From: Candidatus Nitrosocosmicus arcticus
Lineage (GTDB): Archaea > Thermoproteota > Nitrososphaeria > Nitrososphaerales > Nitrososphaeraceae
Length of the DNA: 64,000 nucleotides
Assembly: GCF_007826885.1 (NCBI RefSeq)
Contig: NZ_ML675580.1
Location: 1 to 64,000 of the forward strand
Direction: 5' to 3'
The translations under genes were made by a program, and so were the position numbers. Below, piece by piece: positions 37,848 to 47,445 of this stretch. Within the stretch, counting starts at the first letter, position 1, and every line of letters begins with the position of its first letter. The notes below the pieces were generated by a model, which saw nothing but the letters and a program-made list of their open reading frames with translations, was not told the origin of the DNA and ran no database searches.

Positions 37848-38189
37848 TTATCTGGTTTTAATACTTATCCCAAGTACTCGTTTTGCCAGAGCCGCAATAG
37901 ACTCCTCATGAATAGTGCCCTGCAAGGCAGGCATGAAAATAACCAATGGATCTATGGATGATTCAATTTTTGATCTCGTCAATTGAGACAGCGAATCTTG
38001 AACGAATTGACTTGCTACTATGAGATTATATTTGTGAGAGGAAAAAAGATTTTCCATTTTTTTCACTGCTTCATTTTTGTCGGTAACGGTAAAGGTATCC
38101 TCAACACCCAATAACCTATAACCCATAACTATTTCTCTTTCGCCAATTACTGCAATAGATTTAATATTCTCTTTTTTCTTACTTGACAT
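37848..38189 (-). CDS. atpF: A/V-type ATPase subunit F
   Basis: 113 residues with the Rossmann-like fold of subunit F: SIAVIGEREIVMGYRLLGVE, then YNLIVASQFVQDSL and PLVIFMPALQGT. It binds the central shaft beside subunit D. There is a 9-bp gap to subunit C upstream. The N-terminal Lys-rich tail MSSKKKENIK precedes the first strand. Confidence 0.9.
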   Translation of the reverse strand: MSSKKKENIKSIAVIGEREIVMGYRLLGVEDTFTVTDKNEAVKKMENLFSSHKYNLIVASQFVQDSLSQLTRSKIESSIDPLVIFMPALQGTIHEESIAALAKRVLGISIKTR

Positions 38190-38198
38190 CTTATTATC

Positions 38199-39266
38199 CT
38201 ACTCCAAAACCAACAAAGAATTAATACGCTCTGGGGTTAAATTATATCGTTTACCGTACGCAATCCTTTTGATATTGTCCCATTCAAATTCTGCACTTAT
38301 AATAAAGTAAAAAATTGTACCAATCGATAACGCTATATTCTTTAGTTTTCTTGCATAATGATTGTTTATGTATTTATCCATAGCAACTTCAAAGTCAATA
38401 AGGTTATGTGTTTTCAAATAATTATCTAACAAATCACCAAATTTTATGTGTTCGGTAATCCTGTTTACAAAATCTTCAATGCTGTTTGATGTAAAGATTT
38501 CCAATAATTTTTCAATCGGAACTTTACCCTCTTCTATAAGATGTTTCTTGACAATATCTCTATCAAGATTTGAATCTTTTCCCTTTAATAGGGTTAATAT
38601 ATTCTTTTTATCAATTTGAGTGCGAAATAAATCTCTCGCTATTCCTTCGTCGCCTTGGAAAAATTTGATACTTTCTAACAGATTTATGTAGTAAAAAGAC
38701 AAGAGTTCAGTCATCATTGGACTTATATCAGAGGTCTTTTGATATGTATCTAGATTCTGTATCAAGATAGTTCCATACTTGTACTTTACTAGTTGATTAA
38801 CAACGCCTTCTACTGTTGGCTGAGCTAATATTATTTTCATCTCGTCATGTGGAATGTTACCTGCCGTGATTCCAGCCGGAAAATTTCGACTAGATACCAA
38901 GAATGGTTCTGTTTCTGTAATATTGCGCCCTATGACTTTAGATGACAGAATTAGTTCAATATTGTATATATCCCATTTAGAAAAATAAGCTCGGATTGCT
39001 TGCCTCCCACTAAAAGGAGTAGTTTCAAGTGCAATCTTATTGACCTCGACCAAATGTCGATTAATAGCAACTTCCAATAATTCGGGCGGGGAATAAAGAG
39101 CAGCAGCCCGGTCAATTTCAGCTCCATACCATGTAGATTCCAACTTTCTTGCGACCTCGTTAACGTCCTCGGCTTTAACTAGACTTTGAATAAACTCGGG
39201 TGAAAGGAAATTGGTTGATATTGCCTGCAATCTTCCAAAAGCAGAAGAATAAGATGATGTGGTCAT
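38199..39266 (-). CDS. atpC: A/V-type ATPase subunit C (d subunit)
   Basis: 355 residues, all-helical. The opening YSSAFGRLQAISTNFLSPEF is typical of subunit C/d, followed by FSKWDIYNIELILSSKVIGR and repeated three-lobe helices (DKKNILTLLKGKDSNLDR). It seats the central shaft on the c-ring. One base separates it from subunit E, indicating translational coupling. Confidence 0.9.
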   Translation of the reverse strand: MTTSSYSSAFGRLQAISTNFLSPEFIQSLVKAEDVNEVARKLESTWYGAEIDRAAALYSPPELLEVAINRHLVEVNKIALETTPFSGRQAIRAYFSKWDIYNIELILSSKVIGRNITETEPFLVSSRNFPAGITAGNIPHDEMKIILAQPTVEGVVNQLVKYKYGTILIQNLDTYQKTSDISPMMTELLSFYYINLLESIKFFQGDEGIARDLFRTQIDKKNILTLLKGKDSNLDRDIVKKHLIEEGKVPIEKLLEIFTSNSIEDFVNRITEHIKFGDLLDNYLKTHNLIDFEVAMDKYINNHYARKLKNIALSIGTIFYFIISAEFEWDNIKRIAYGKRYNLTPERINSLLVLE

Positions 39267-39267
39267 T

Positions 39268-39831
39268 TTATTTAATCATTTTTTCATGTAGGAAATTCTT
39301 AATTTCGTCTTCATGATTCTCCAATAACTCCTCAAATGTAAGATCGATTTCTCTACTCTGTGATTTATCTACCGCCACAATTCCTCCCATAGTAGAAATA
39401 TTAGATCCTATTGTAACCTTCATTTCCTTTAAGTATGGAATGTCAGCCTCCCTACATTTTATGATAATGTTATCACCAAGGTATCTCTTTGAGTAAAGGA
39501 CCATTTTTTCTAAGGTCTTTTTGTAATCGGCCTTTTTAGTATAATTCCTCAATTCACGCTTTATAGCCTCCAATGCAGTACTCATGTTTATGTTAATTGC
39601 ATCAAAAAGAATTTTCTTTGCTTCTAATCGTGCACTTTCGGTAATTCTTGCAAATTCTCTCTGAGCTTTGTTCTCAGATTCATTTTCATATTTTTCTTTA
39701 ATTTCTCTTAGTTTTTCGTCTTTAATTTGCGCGAGCCTATTTTTTTTTTCATCCAATAAAGAATTAAGGATAGCTAATTCTTTCTTTTTTCTATCCTGTA
39801 TTTCTTCTTCAAATGTATTAAGGGCAGACAT
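39268..39831 (-). CDS. atpE: A/V-type ATPase subunit E (peripheral stalk)
   Basis: 187 residues. A long N-terminal coiled coil (about 1-85) is followed by a small alpha/beta domain with YLGDNIIIKCREADIPYLKE and MGGIVAVDKSQSREIDLTFE, the conserved E-subunit end. It pairs with the H-like subunit as the outer stalk. The gap to subunit K is 15 bp. Confidence 0.9.
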   Translation of the reverse strand: MSALNTFEEEIQDRKKKELAILNSLLDEKKNRLAQIKDEKLREIKEKYENESENKAQREFARITESARLEAKKILFDAININMSTALEAIKRELRNYTKKADYKKTLEKMVLYSKRYLGDNIIIKCREADIPYLKEMKVTIGSNISTMGGIVAVDKSQSREIDLTFEELLENHEDEIKNFLHEKMIK

Positions 39832-39846
39832 TTGATTTTTCTTATC

Positions 39847-40188
39847 TTATAGTATCCCTAGTAATAGGATAATACCAAGGACGAAACCAATGATCCATAG
39901 AGTTTCAGGGATGACAAAGAAGAACAGAACCTGACCAAATTTTTCGGGTTTTTCTGCAATTATACCCATACCGGCTGCACCTATTCCCTGTTGAGCATTT
40001 CCAGTACCAATCAACCCTCCTGCTATAGCGATTGCAGCAGCAACAGCTAATAGGGATTTATTTAAACCGGCATCCCCAGTCGCGCTTTCTTGTGCAAAAG
40101 CTTGAGGTGTCAAGAGCGTAAAGGCCAACAATGCAGCGCCTGCTATCACAGGTATCATAAACAACTTTGAAGAACGAGATTGTTTCAT
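39847..40188 (-). CDS. atpK: A/V-type ATPase subunit K (c-ring proteolipid)
   Basis: 113 residues. A cleavable-looking leader (hydrophobic about 12-31, ending AFAQES) is followed by one helical hairpin: span 1 AAAIAIAGGLIGTGNAQQGI, polar loop, span 2 FFFVIPETLWIIGFVLGIIL with the ion-binding Glu95. A single hairpin means the simple proton-type c subunit, not a fused multi-hairpin form. No sodium-binding Gln/Ser/Thr set is evident by eye in span 1, though GTGNAQQG deserves a check. It is the first gene of the ATPase operon; ATG 40188. Confidence 0.93.
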   Translation of the reverse strand: MKQSRSSKLFMIPVIAGAALLAFTLLTPQAFAQESATGDAGLNKSLLAVAAAIAIAGGLIGTGNAQQGIGAAGMGIIAEKPEKFGQVLFFFVIPETLWIIGFVLGIILLLGIL

Positions 40189-40777
40189 TAATAACTAAAG
40201 ACCTGCAGTGGCATATTAATAGGTTTTTTTAAAATGATCCCAGATTCTTTGATTTCTGTTAGATTCTATAATTATACACACTTAACCTTAGAAATTTAAT
40301 AAATTTAATGCTTCTAAGATTTAGTTAGAGTTGAAACTAAAATGATAGTAACTTCCGTCTTTACAAAAGGAGGTGAGGCAAAGTAATAATTTTAGCTTAG
40401 CGAAATTAATTTTGAGGTATTACCAATACTAGATATTATTTGAAAGGGGCTTGCAAAAAAAAAATTTGAAATGGATGGTAGATATAATAATTTAAGCTCT
40501 TGTCATGAGTGTTAATTTTTCGAAAAATTATAAAGCAAAAGTTCTGAGATTACCCTTCTTTTATATGATCAAGGATTAAAAATATAACCAAATTTTGCAA
40601 TTTTTTATCCATACGACCCAATATATATAACATCTGTTCTAATTAGAAATCGTCTATTCTAATTTAAAATATATTATTCTCAATTTTTCACGTTAGGCAG
40701 ATAAGTGCAAGATAAATTGTTGTGAATAAAATAATCTTTTATAAAATAACATTACTTGATAATTTATAGAAACTATC
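40189..40777. other. Divergent intergenic region, ATPase operon / methyltransferase
   Basis: Promoter region for both divergent units. Besides the TATA-like element at 40213-40221 it contains a 14-codon frame at 40342-40386 (MIVTSVFTKGGEAK) with a strong AAAGGAGGTGA run, possibly a relic of a ParA/MinD N terminus. The rest is AT-rich with no gene. Confidence 0.4.
40213..40221 (-). promoter_or_regulatory. Probable TATA element of the ATPase operon
   Basis: TATTAATAT centred about 29 bp upstream of the subunit K ATG, at the usual distance for an archaeal promoter with a very short leader. The following bases show no Shine-Dalgarno sequence. Confidence 0.35.
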
Positions 40778-41695
40778 TTGTTAAGAAATATCCTCGGGCT
40801 AATCATTCTCTCAATTATTAGACGGAATGAACACGACGTTGTAAATGTATATGATACATTCTCAAACGTAATGAGAATAGCTACTGGAGGGAAGTTGTTA
40901 AATTTTGGATACTGGACAAAGGAGATTACCAACCCTCTGCAAGCACAGATACAACTTGCAAACTTATTTGGAATGTACGGTTCCTTTGATACTGCTCAAA
41001 CAATATTAGATGTAGGAAGTGGTTTCTCCATTCCGGCATTACATTGGATTCACAGTTACTCCAATCCCAAAATATATTGCCTAAACATTAGTCTCAATCA
41101 ACTAAAGAGTGCAAATTCTGATATATTTAGAAATCAATATTCTGAAGATATCAATGTTAACCTAAACTCGACTGCAAATATTCGTAATAGAATATCTCAC
41201 ATAAATTCAACTTCAACATCAATGCCGTTCAAAAACGAGAGCATGGAAAGGATAGCGGCATTTGAATCAGCACAGCATTTTAAGCCGCTGGCTCTATTTA
41301 TACACGAATCAAAACGCATCTTAAAGAATTCAGGGCAGCTGATTATGGCTATGCCCGTTATAACAAACGATTCAGATTTAATGCCTTTTTCCAAAAGTTA
41401 CAACCTCGGGATACTCGCATTAACGTGGGCCTCGGAACACTACAGTGTTAGAATGTTAGAATCATTGTTACTTAAGGATGGCTTTGAATTATCAAATATA
41501 GAGTATATCGGGGGGAAAATCTATGGACCACTGGCCGAATTCTATATTCAAAATCGCGATAAGTTGAGGTCCGAAATAACTAAAGAATATCCCAAGTTCC
41601 TTGAGATAATTCTTTACAAATCAATGGTAAAGATGAAGGTGGCATCTGATAGAAATACTATTGATTACGTTTTAATAAAGGCTATAAAGCGATAA
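40778..41695 (+). CDS. Class I SAM-dependent methyltransferase
   Basis: 305 residues. Motif I is TILDVGSGFSIPALHWI (about 83-99), then the acidic-loop region IYCLNISLNQLKSAN, and a post-motif FESAQHFKPLALFIHESKRI. Similarity in layout is to the methyltransferase type 11 / cyclopropane- and sterol-methyltransferase group, in which NFGYWTKE and the FE-AQHF motif also occur. Substrate not known; a lipid or quinone-like substrate is possible. TTG 40778 is the first available start, and the first 15 residues (LGLIILSII) are hydrophobic, perhaps membrane-associating. Confidence 0.8.
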   Translation: MLRNILGLIILSIIRRNEHDVVNVYDTFSNVMRIATGGKLLNFGYWTKEITNPLQAQIQLANLFGMYGSFDTAQTILDVGSGFSIPALHWIHSYSNPKIYCLNISLNQLKSANSDIFRNQYSEDINVNLNSTANIRNRISHINSTSTSMPFKNESMERIAAFESAQHFKPLALFIHESKRILKNSGQLIMAMPVITNDSDLMPFSKSYNLGILALTWASEHYSVRMLESLLLKDGFELSNIEYIGGKIYGPLAEFYIQNRDKLRSEITKEYPKFLEIILYKSMVKMKVASDRNTIDYVLIKAIKR

Positions 41696-42000
41696 GTTAT
41701 TTCAAACGAAATTTGACCCTAAATATTAATATCGAAACGATAGCCATATAAAAAAAATAAGTCAAAATTATAAAATTGCTATTCAAAAATCAATCGATAA
41801 TCCTAAGAGTTAGCACGTACTCCCTGAGGTATCAGTGCATTTACTGAAAGAAAGTATTGTAGGCATAAGACGAATATCCAAATTAGTACCAAGTTCCGAC
41901 CTTAATATTCAGTGGATAAAAAAACCTACAGGCCTCTTCTGAATGATCATCAAGTATAACTTCAAATAAACTCGTACCTGATATTAAATGGAAGTTAATT

Positions 42001-42945
42001 TTGGTCTATTCAAGATCTGGTTCGTGTATATCGGTATCCCATTTAAAAAAAAAATTCGGTAATAAGACTGCCCTAGATGGTGTATCGTTTGAGGTTGAAT
42101 ACGGAAAGGTTTTTGGGTTCTTGGGTCCAAATGGTGCTGGCAAAAGTACAACTATAAAAATCCTAACAACCCTATTATTACCCTCATCTGGAAATGTAGA
42201 GATTTTTGGGATGGATGTTACCAAATTTTCTGCACCAATTAGAAAAAGAATTGGGGTTGTGTCTCAACAACCTAGCTTAGAGGCAAACCTTACAGTGGAA
42301 AGGGCGATGGATTTATACGGATTAATGTGGGGAATAAGACGAACCAGAAGGAAAGAGAAAATCACCGAAATAATGGAATCATTTGATCTGCAAGAAATTA
42401 GAAATATCAAAAATGATGAGTTGTCAATTGGGCAAAAAAGACGAGTACAAGTTGCTAGAGAATTCATTCATGAAATGGATCTATTATTTCTAGACGAACC
42501 CACGGTTGGACTCGATCCCGCAGCTCGCAGAATGTTATTGGATTATATAAAAAACCAGGTGAAATCAGGACTCACGGTATTTTTTACGACTCACATTATG
42601 GAAGAGGCCGAATATTTATGTGACGAATTAGCAATCATTAATAGAGGCAAAATAATCGCCTATGATACACCTTTAGGGTTGAAAAAAAAATATGGTAAAG
42701 AAAATACAATCCTAATGCAGTTAAAGGAAAAAGTTTCTGAGTCAATATTGGAATTGATAACAAAGGTTTCTCCCAATTCCCAAATTATAAAGGATGGTGA
42801 AAACGGAGTGAGAATAACTTCCATAGATTCCCAAAACACCTTAGCAAAATTAATTGAAAACTTTACAATAAAAGGATTAAAAATAATTAATGTGTCAATC
42901 AGTTCACCCTCGTTGGAAGATGTGTTTTTAACAATGGTAAAATAA
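42001..42945 (+). CDS. ABC transporter ATP-binding protein (DrrA-like)
   Basis: 314 residues. Walker A GPNGAGKST with Lys48, Q-loop VSQQPSLEANLT, signature LSIGQKRR (an Ile variant of LSGGQ), Walker B LLFLDEPTVGLD, and H-loop FFTTHIMEEAEYLC. The C-terminal extension after about 225 is typical of the DrrA/daunorubicin and ABC-2 export subfamily. It starts at TTG 42001. Its partner permease is almost certainly the gene at 42961-43734, which lies tail-to-tail, not in the same operon. Confidence 0.92.
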   Translation: MVYSRSGSCISVSHLKKKFGNKTALDGVSFEVEYGKVFGFLGPNGAGKSTTIKILTTLLLPSSGNVEIFGMDVTKFSAPIRKRIGVVSQQPSLEANLTVERAMDLYGLMWGIRRTRRKEKITEIMESFDLQEIRNIKNDELSIGQKRRVQVAREFIHEMDLLFLDEPTVGLDPAARRMLLDYIKNQVKSGLTVFFTTHIMEEAEYLCDELAIINRGKIIAYDTPLGLKKKYGKENTILMQLKEKVSESILELITKVSPNSQIIKDGENGVRITSIDSQNTLAKLIENFTIKGLKIINVSISSPSLEDVFLTMVK

Positions 42946-42960
42946 TGGAGGAGTTTTTGA

Positions 42961-43734
42961 CTAGACCTTAACCCTAAACATTGAAACTGCAGCAAAAGAG
43001 AAAGCAACTATTGCAAGAATAGAAATTATGATTACTTCTACGTTAACAAAGTCCGATATCTGAGAGTAGATTCCGGCACGAGTTATATCAACTATATAGG
43101 TCAAAGGGTTAATGAAGAAGGCTGTTTTCAGAGGCTCAGAAATGCCTTCCGCTGGGTAGAAGGTCGAACTTGCAAAAGCGAAAAACAAGAAAATCCCGTT
43201 GCTTATCACGCTGAATCCTTCGCTACTCTTCAATAGTGTTGAAATTATGACGGTAAAGGATCCGAAAAAGATGGCCCCTATGATGATGGAGTATAGGGTA
43301 TAGGGTATGCTCCATAAAGTAGGGTTGGCACTACCAAGTATTGTAGGAAGACCAATTATTAAGATCAAAATTGCGCTTGTCAATCCCATTAGCATGATCG
43401 TTACTACATTACTAATAATATATTGAATCTTGGTAAAGGGCATAACCAATATTTGCTGGAACATGCCATTCCTCTTATCGTTCCAAATAATACTCCCGGC
43501 TACGGTACTGCTATTCATAACATTAAATCCGATCATCCCCACGGCTAAGAATGACGGATAACTAACTAATATTTCCCCGAGTTTAATTCCTTGATTTCCC
43601 AATAGGGCTGAATACGCATATCCAGAAATAAAGATGTAAAAAATTGGAAATATAATTTGCCAAATTAGAAAGACTTTATCAATAGATGCGATTAAATTTC
43701 TATAAGTCAAAATAAGAATTTCAGTAATCATCAT
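42961..43734 (-). CDS. ABC-2 type permease
   Basis: 257 residues with six spans. The ABC-2 pattern YRNLIASIDKVFLIWQIIFP, IWNDKRNGMFQQILVMPFTK and FINPLTYIVDITRAGIY is clear. It forms the membrane part of a drug, lipid or polysaccharide exporter with the DrrA-like ATPase. The two stop codons are only 15 bp apart on opposite strands, so their transcripts converge. The first ATG is at 43734. Confidence 0.9.
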   Translation of the reverse strand: MMITEILILTYRNLIASIDKVFLIWQIIFPIFYIFISGYAYSALLGNQGIKLGEILVSYPSFLAVGMIGFNVMNSSTVAGSIIWNDKRNGMFQQILVMPFTKIQYIISNVVTIMLMGLTSAILILIIGLPTILGSANPTLWSIPYTLYSIIIGAIFFGSFTVIISTLLKSSEGFSVISNGIFLFFAFASSTFYPAEGISEPLKTAFFINPLTYIVDITRAGIYSQISDFVNVEVIIISILAIVAFSFAAVSMFRVKV

Positions 43735-44084
43735 CCATAAACCGGGTGAATCATTTATAATCTTAATTTATGATTTAATCTATGAAAGTTAGAGTTTTGA
43801 TATGCTCTCGGAATGTCACAAAGGGCTTGTTCTGTAAAGTAAATCTCTTTGTTTGAGATGTTTCATATTATCTGCCATCGTAAGTTATAAAAAAGCTTTG
43901 CAGTTCCTACTAAATGATATACGTAATTATTCTACAAAATGGGCGGTTATTACACACTGCAAATACAGATCTGCCCATAAAAAATAAATCTATTTTTTTT
44001 AATCTTTGCACTCAATAATTGAGTTGAATTTCAAAATTGAGAGTGAAATCATTATTTAAATAATATACAATTTTATTTTAGAAT
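43735..44084. other. Divergent intergenic region
   Basis: AT-rich promoter region between the permease and the hypothetical gene at 44085. No gene seen. Confidence 0.4.
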
Positions 44085-44708
44085 ATGTCTACATCAACAC
44101 AAAATGAGCCATCAAAAGATTATGCACAAATCCTTGAAAACAAAGATGAGCAAAAAAAATTAGGGAGTATAAAACATTCTAAATTTACAGAGTTAATCGG
44201 ATGGCTTCAAAATTGGGGGTATAATGTCGTAGACAAATCTAAATCGGTTAAAACACCCGGGATAGAATTTCAAGCAGAGATAACTCCCCAAGTTCCGTAT
44301 TCCTCTGGATTAAGCACTCCGTTGTATTTGGAATTTCAGGACGATTTGAGCGACGGGATCATCTTAAGAACAACGTATGAACTGGACAAAAATATAGAAA
44401 TACATTTAAACACCCAAACCAGGGCAAGGGAAATTGAACTAACCTATATTGAAATAAATCAACTAGTATTACCGATGAAAGTTTCACTTATAAGGGATCA
44501 TCCTTTTATTAAACTATACAAAGTAGTTTTTACCGATAGGCTAGATAAGCAATATTTTTTGGAATGTATGATTGACTTGATGAATTCGATGTCATTGATA
44601 ACTGGTAAGTGGGATGAAAAGTATTATAGCGTCCCCCCGAAGGAAACAATAGCGAAAAAGGAAAAAAAAATCGATGACTTAGAATTAGAAGAAATACTAA
44701 ATGGTTGA
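44085..44708 (+). CDS. Hypothetical protein, soluble
   Basis: 207 residues, not recognised. The N-terminal 25 residues are polar and probably disordered. A WLQNWGYNVVDKSKS helix-strand, several strands (TPLYLEFQDDLSDGIILRTT, IEIHLNTQTRAREIELTYIE) and a C-terminal helix (FLECMIDLMNSMSLITGKWD) suggest a chaperone-like alpha/beta fold somewhat like DUF2299. The charged tail is KKEKKIDDLELEEI. ATG 44085. No operon partner. Confidence 0.65.
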   Translation: MSTSTQNEPSKDYAQILENKDEQKKLGSIKHSKFTELIGWLQNWGYNVVDKSKSVKTPGIEFQAEITPQVPYSSGLSTPLYLEFQDDLSDGIILRTTYELDKNIEIHLNTQTRAREIELTYIEINQLVLPMKVSLIRDHPFIKLYKVVFTDRLDKQYFLECMIDLMNSMSLITGKWDEKYYSVPPKETIAKKEKKIDDLELEEILNG

Positions 44709-45036
44709 CATTTTGACATCCGCGGTCACCATGTCCCTTAGATAATTCTAAATTTGGATATCTTTTGTTAAATAATTTTATAATAATTGGATGCTAACCG
44801 AGGCTCAGACGGCATTTAATGGAAAAATTACTTTTCCCGAAAACCACTGTAGTGTGCGGCTATTTTCTTCTCAATTGAACCCAACCGCAAGTTTCGAGTG
44901 TCTTCTAATCTATGAGATGATACAACAATTGATATGAGCAGGCTTAGATGGACCTTATTCGGATTACAATTGCATAAAATGACAAGTTTAATAAATAATG
45001 GTCGTAAGATAGTTCTATTAATCTGATTTGGAGAAA
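44709..45036. other. Intergenic stretch
   Basis: No gene seen. The last 15 bp carry the GGAG Shine-Dalgarno of the J-domain gene. Confidence 0.4.
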
Positions 45037-45432
45037 ATGGATCATTATGAAATATTGGGAATAGACATTAACGCTTCATCAAGAGAAATTACATTCGCTT
45101 ACAGAAGACTAGCTTTGCAATACCATCCAGATCGGAACAAAACTCCTCTTGCAAATGAGATGATGTTAAAAATTAACACTTCTTACAGTATACTTTCCGA
45201 CCCGAACAAGAGAAGCGAATATGACTCGTCTCGAATTGGAGGCGATATTCAGTCCGAAAACTATGATTCTACAACGAAAACAGATGTTTTTAATGAATCA
45301 AATGTTAAAACAGATCAAAAAGGGTCGAATAGATCGGTTGGGACGAAATACGTCAAGTATGGACTTATTGCATTGTTAACTATAAAGTTTGTATTTTTGG
45401 AGATTAGAAAATGGATGAAGCGAATATTCTAG
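45037..45432 (+). CDS. Membrane-tethered J-domain (DnaJ-like) protein
   Basis: 131 residues from ATG 45037, chosen because GGAG lies 4-7 nt ahead. TTG 45028 would add three codons. An N-terminal J domain of about 65 residues (DHYEILGIDINASSREITFA, YRRLALQYHPDRNKT with the HPD motif, INTSYSILSDPNKRSEYD) is complete. It is followed by a polar linker and a C-terminal span (YGLIALLTIKFVFLEI) ending in basic residues. It should recruit and stimulate an Hsp70 at the membrane. There is no zinc-finger or substrate-binding domain, so it is not the general DnaJ. Confidence 0.85.
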   Translation: MDHYEILGIDINASSREITFAYRRLALQYHPDRNKTPLANEMMLKINTSYSILSDPNKRSEYDSSRIGGDIQSENYDSTTKTDVFNESNVKTDQKGSNRSVGTKYVKYGLIALLTIKFVFLEIRKWMKRIF

Positions 45433-45655
45433 AGCTAAAAAAATGATAATAGGATACATATTTTAGTCCCAAGCTAGCTTAGCCGAGAAGTAGCCGTTAG
45501 AACCGTATTATGAGTATAGTTTATCAGGCGGAAAATTATCACGAATCTATTATTCTAAGGTGCATCTAAATAACGAGATATTAAACTTTAGTAGTTTTGA
45601 GATTCTAGTTTGTATAGCATAAATAGCTAACTTTCGATCAAAAAAAAGTAGGGCC
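45433..45655. other. Convergent intergenic region
   Basis: Short AT-rich spacer between converging genes. No gene seen. Confidence 0.4.
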
Positions 45656-47359
45656 TTATTGTTTGGTTATGGCAGGTAATATATTGCTTGCAATCTCCTC
45701 TAAGTACATTTGTATGTGAGGCTCTATATTCCATATTTTCTCACTCTCAAACAAATGCCCATAACGCTGGGAACTCCCCATCAATTCCCTTTTTCCTAAT
45801 TTATCCAAATAGCTACTCTTGACACTGGTTTCGGTGAATCCATTCTTCCTAGCGAGAGAATCTAAAAGATTGTGAATCCCTGAGCCATGCTGGGCTGCCT
45901 CTTTAATTCTATATGCAATTTCCTTTGGAATACCCAATTTTTCCGCTAACCTACGATGCACTCTTTTTCCAAAATTGTCGTACATATCGATACCCCCATT
46001 TTGGATATTTAGTCTCGGATCGATTCTCAATACAGTATCAATTAAGTGTGGATCGAGAAATGGTTCACGCAATTCTACGCTCTGAGACATGGTAATCTTA
46101 TCTTCCCTTTCAAGTGTTTCTTTGTACAATAACTTTACGTCCTTAATCATGTATTCAAGTATCTTATCGTACCCATATTTCTGAACTATTTTAGAATACC
46201 ATGAATAACCTCCGAAAATCTCATCGGCGCCCTGACCTGTAAGCATAACTCTAATTCCCTGGTGCCTTGCTAGTTTTACTGCCGCATAAATGGGGATCGC
46301 AACTTCAACCTGACCCATATTGTCATCCTCAATCACATTTATGATTTCGGGTATCATTTTTTCAACATGGTCTTCGGATAACTGATTAATCTCCAAGTGA
46401 AGATCCAGTTTTTCTGCTATCTCTATGGAATTTGTGATATCGTTTGAATTTTTAATCCCAGAAGTATAACAAATGACTTCAGGAACCATTTGTTTGGCCA
46501 AGTATGCAACTATAACACTATCGATTCCACCTGAAAACACAATTCCTATTCGACTAAAATCCCTAACCCGTTTTTCAACCGATTGGATTAAAGCATCATT
46601 GTAAGCGTCCAAAGCAGAATTGATATCTTTGTAGGTTATGGGGTATTTAGTACGAATTGACTTGCTAGTATTCACAGTTATAGGATGTAAAGATGTATCG
46701 TAAGTATGCTCGTTTCCTGTTTTAGAGATAGCTAAGGCATATCCGGGTAATAGTCTTTCTATCTTAGTAAACATGTTGATATTCCATAAAGCTTTCTTTT
46801 CGGAGCCAAATGCGATAAATCTATCATTTTCGCCATAATAAATCTGCCTAACACCGATACCGTCCCTCACTAGGATGATATTACCAGTAGATTGCTCCCG
46901 TATGGCTAAAACATAGATTCCGTCAAGTTGAAAGACAGTCCTTTTGACAGCCTCTAACAAGTTACCCTTGGTCTTTTCATAATGATCTTCTATTAGATGA
47001 ATGACAACTTCACTATCGGTCGAGGTCGTAAATTTATGACGGCCCTCTAGACTTTTCCTTAATTCTCTATAATTATAAATTTCTCCATTGTGCTCCAAAA
47101 CCAATTTTTTGTCACAGCTTAGAAAAGGCTGTGAACCACATGACCCACCCACTATAGCTAATCTCGAATGTCCAAGCACATTGTATGCATTGGCCTGAGC
47201 AAAAAATAATTTATTAAACGTATTTGAGTAAACTATTTCATCTTCTGTAGCCAATCCAACGCCGTCAGGTCCTCTGTTCTTCATGCAAGTCAACATTTTT
47301 TCAATTAATGGTGCTACGTTTTCTCCTTTCTTACTTAATATACCTACAATTCCACACAT
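45656..47359 (-). CDS. asnB: Asparagine synthetase (glutamine-hydrolysing)
   Basis: 567 residues. Cys2 (MCGIVGILSKKG) is the class II amidotransferase nucleophile after Met removal. The glutaminase domain shows NRGPDGVGL, GHSRLAIVG and LEHNGEIYN. The synthetase domain has the PP-loop IVFSGGIDSVIVAYLA, MLTGQGADEIFGGYSWY and SVELREPFLDPHLIDTV. It makes asparagine from aspartate, glutamine and ATP. It lies 86 bp downstream of the HAD phosphatase on the same strand. Length is normal for archaeal AsnB. Confidence 0.93.
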   Translation of the reverse strand: MCGIVGILSKKGENVAPLIEKMLTCMKNRGPDGVGLATEDEIVYSNTFNKLFFAQANAYNVLGHSRLAIVGGSCGSQPFLSCDKKLVLEHNGEIYNYRELRKSLEGRHKFTTSTDSEVVIHLIEDHYEKTKGNLLEAVKRTVFQLDGIYVLAIREQSTGNIILVRDGIGVRQIYYGENDRFIAFGSEKKALWNINMFTKIERLLPGYALAISKTGNEHTYDTSLHPITVNTSKSIRTKYPITYKDINSALDAYNDALIQSVEKRVRDFSRIGIVFSGGIDSVIVAYLAKQMVPEVICYTSGIKNSNDITNSIEIAEKLDLHLEINQLSEDHVEKMIPEIINVIEDDNMGQVEVAIPIYAAVKLARHQGIRVMLTGQGADEIFGGYSWYSKIVQKYGYDKILEYMIKDVKLLYKETLEREDKITMSQSVELREPFLDPHLIDTVLRIDPRLNIQNGGIDMYDNFGKRVHRRLAEKLGIPKEIAYRIKEAAQHGSGIHNLLDSLARKNGFTETSVKSSYLDKLGKRELMGSSQRYGHLFESEKIWNIEPHIQMYLEEIASNILPAITKQ

Positions 47360-47445
47360 ATTAAAAAATTCCTAAACAATTACTATTGTATAACAAGATA
47401 TAATAATAACCTCATTACTCAAATTTAAGTATTACACTTTATATA

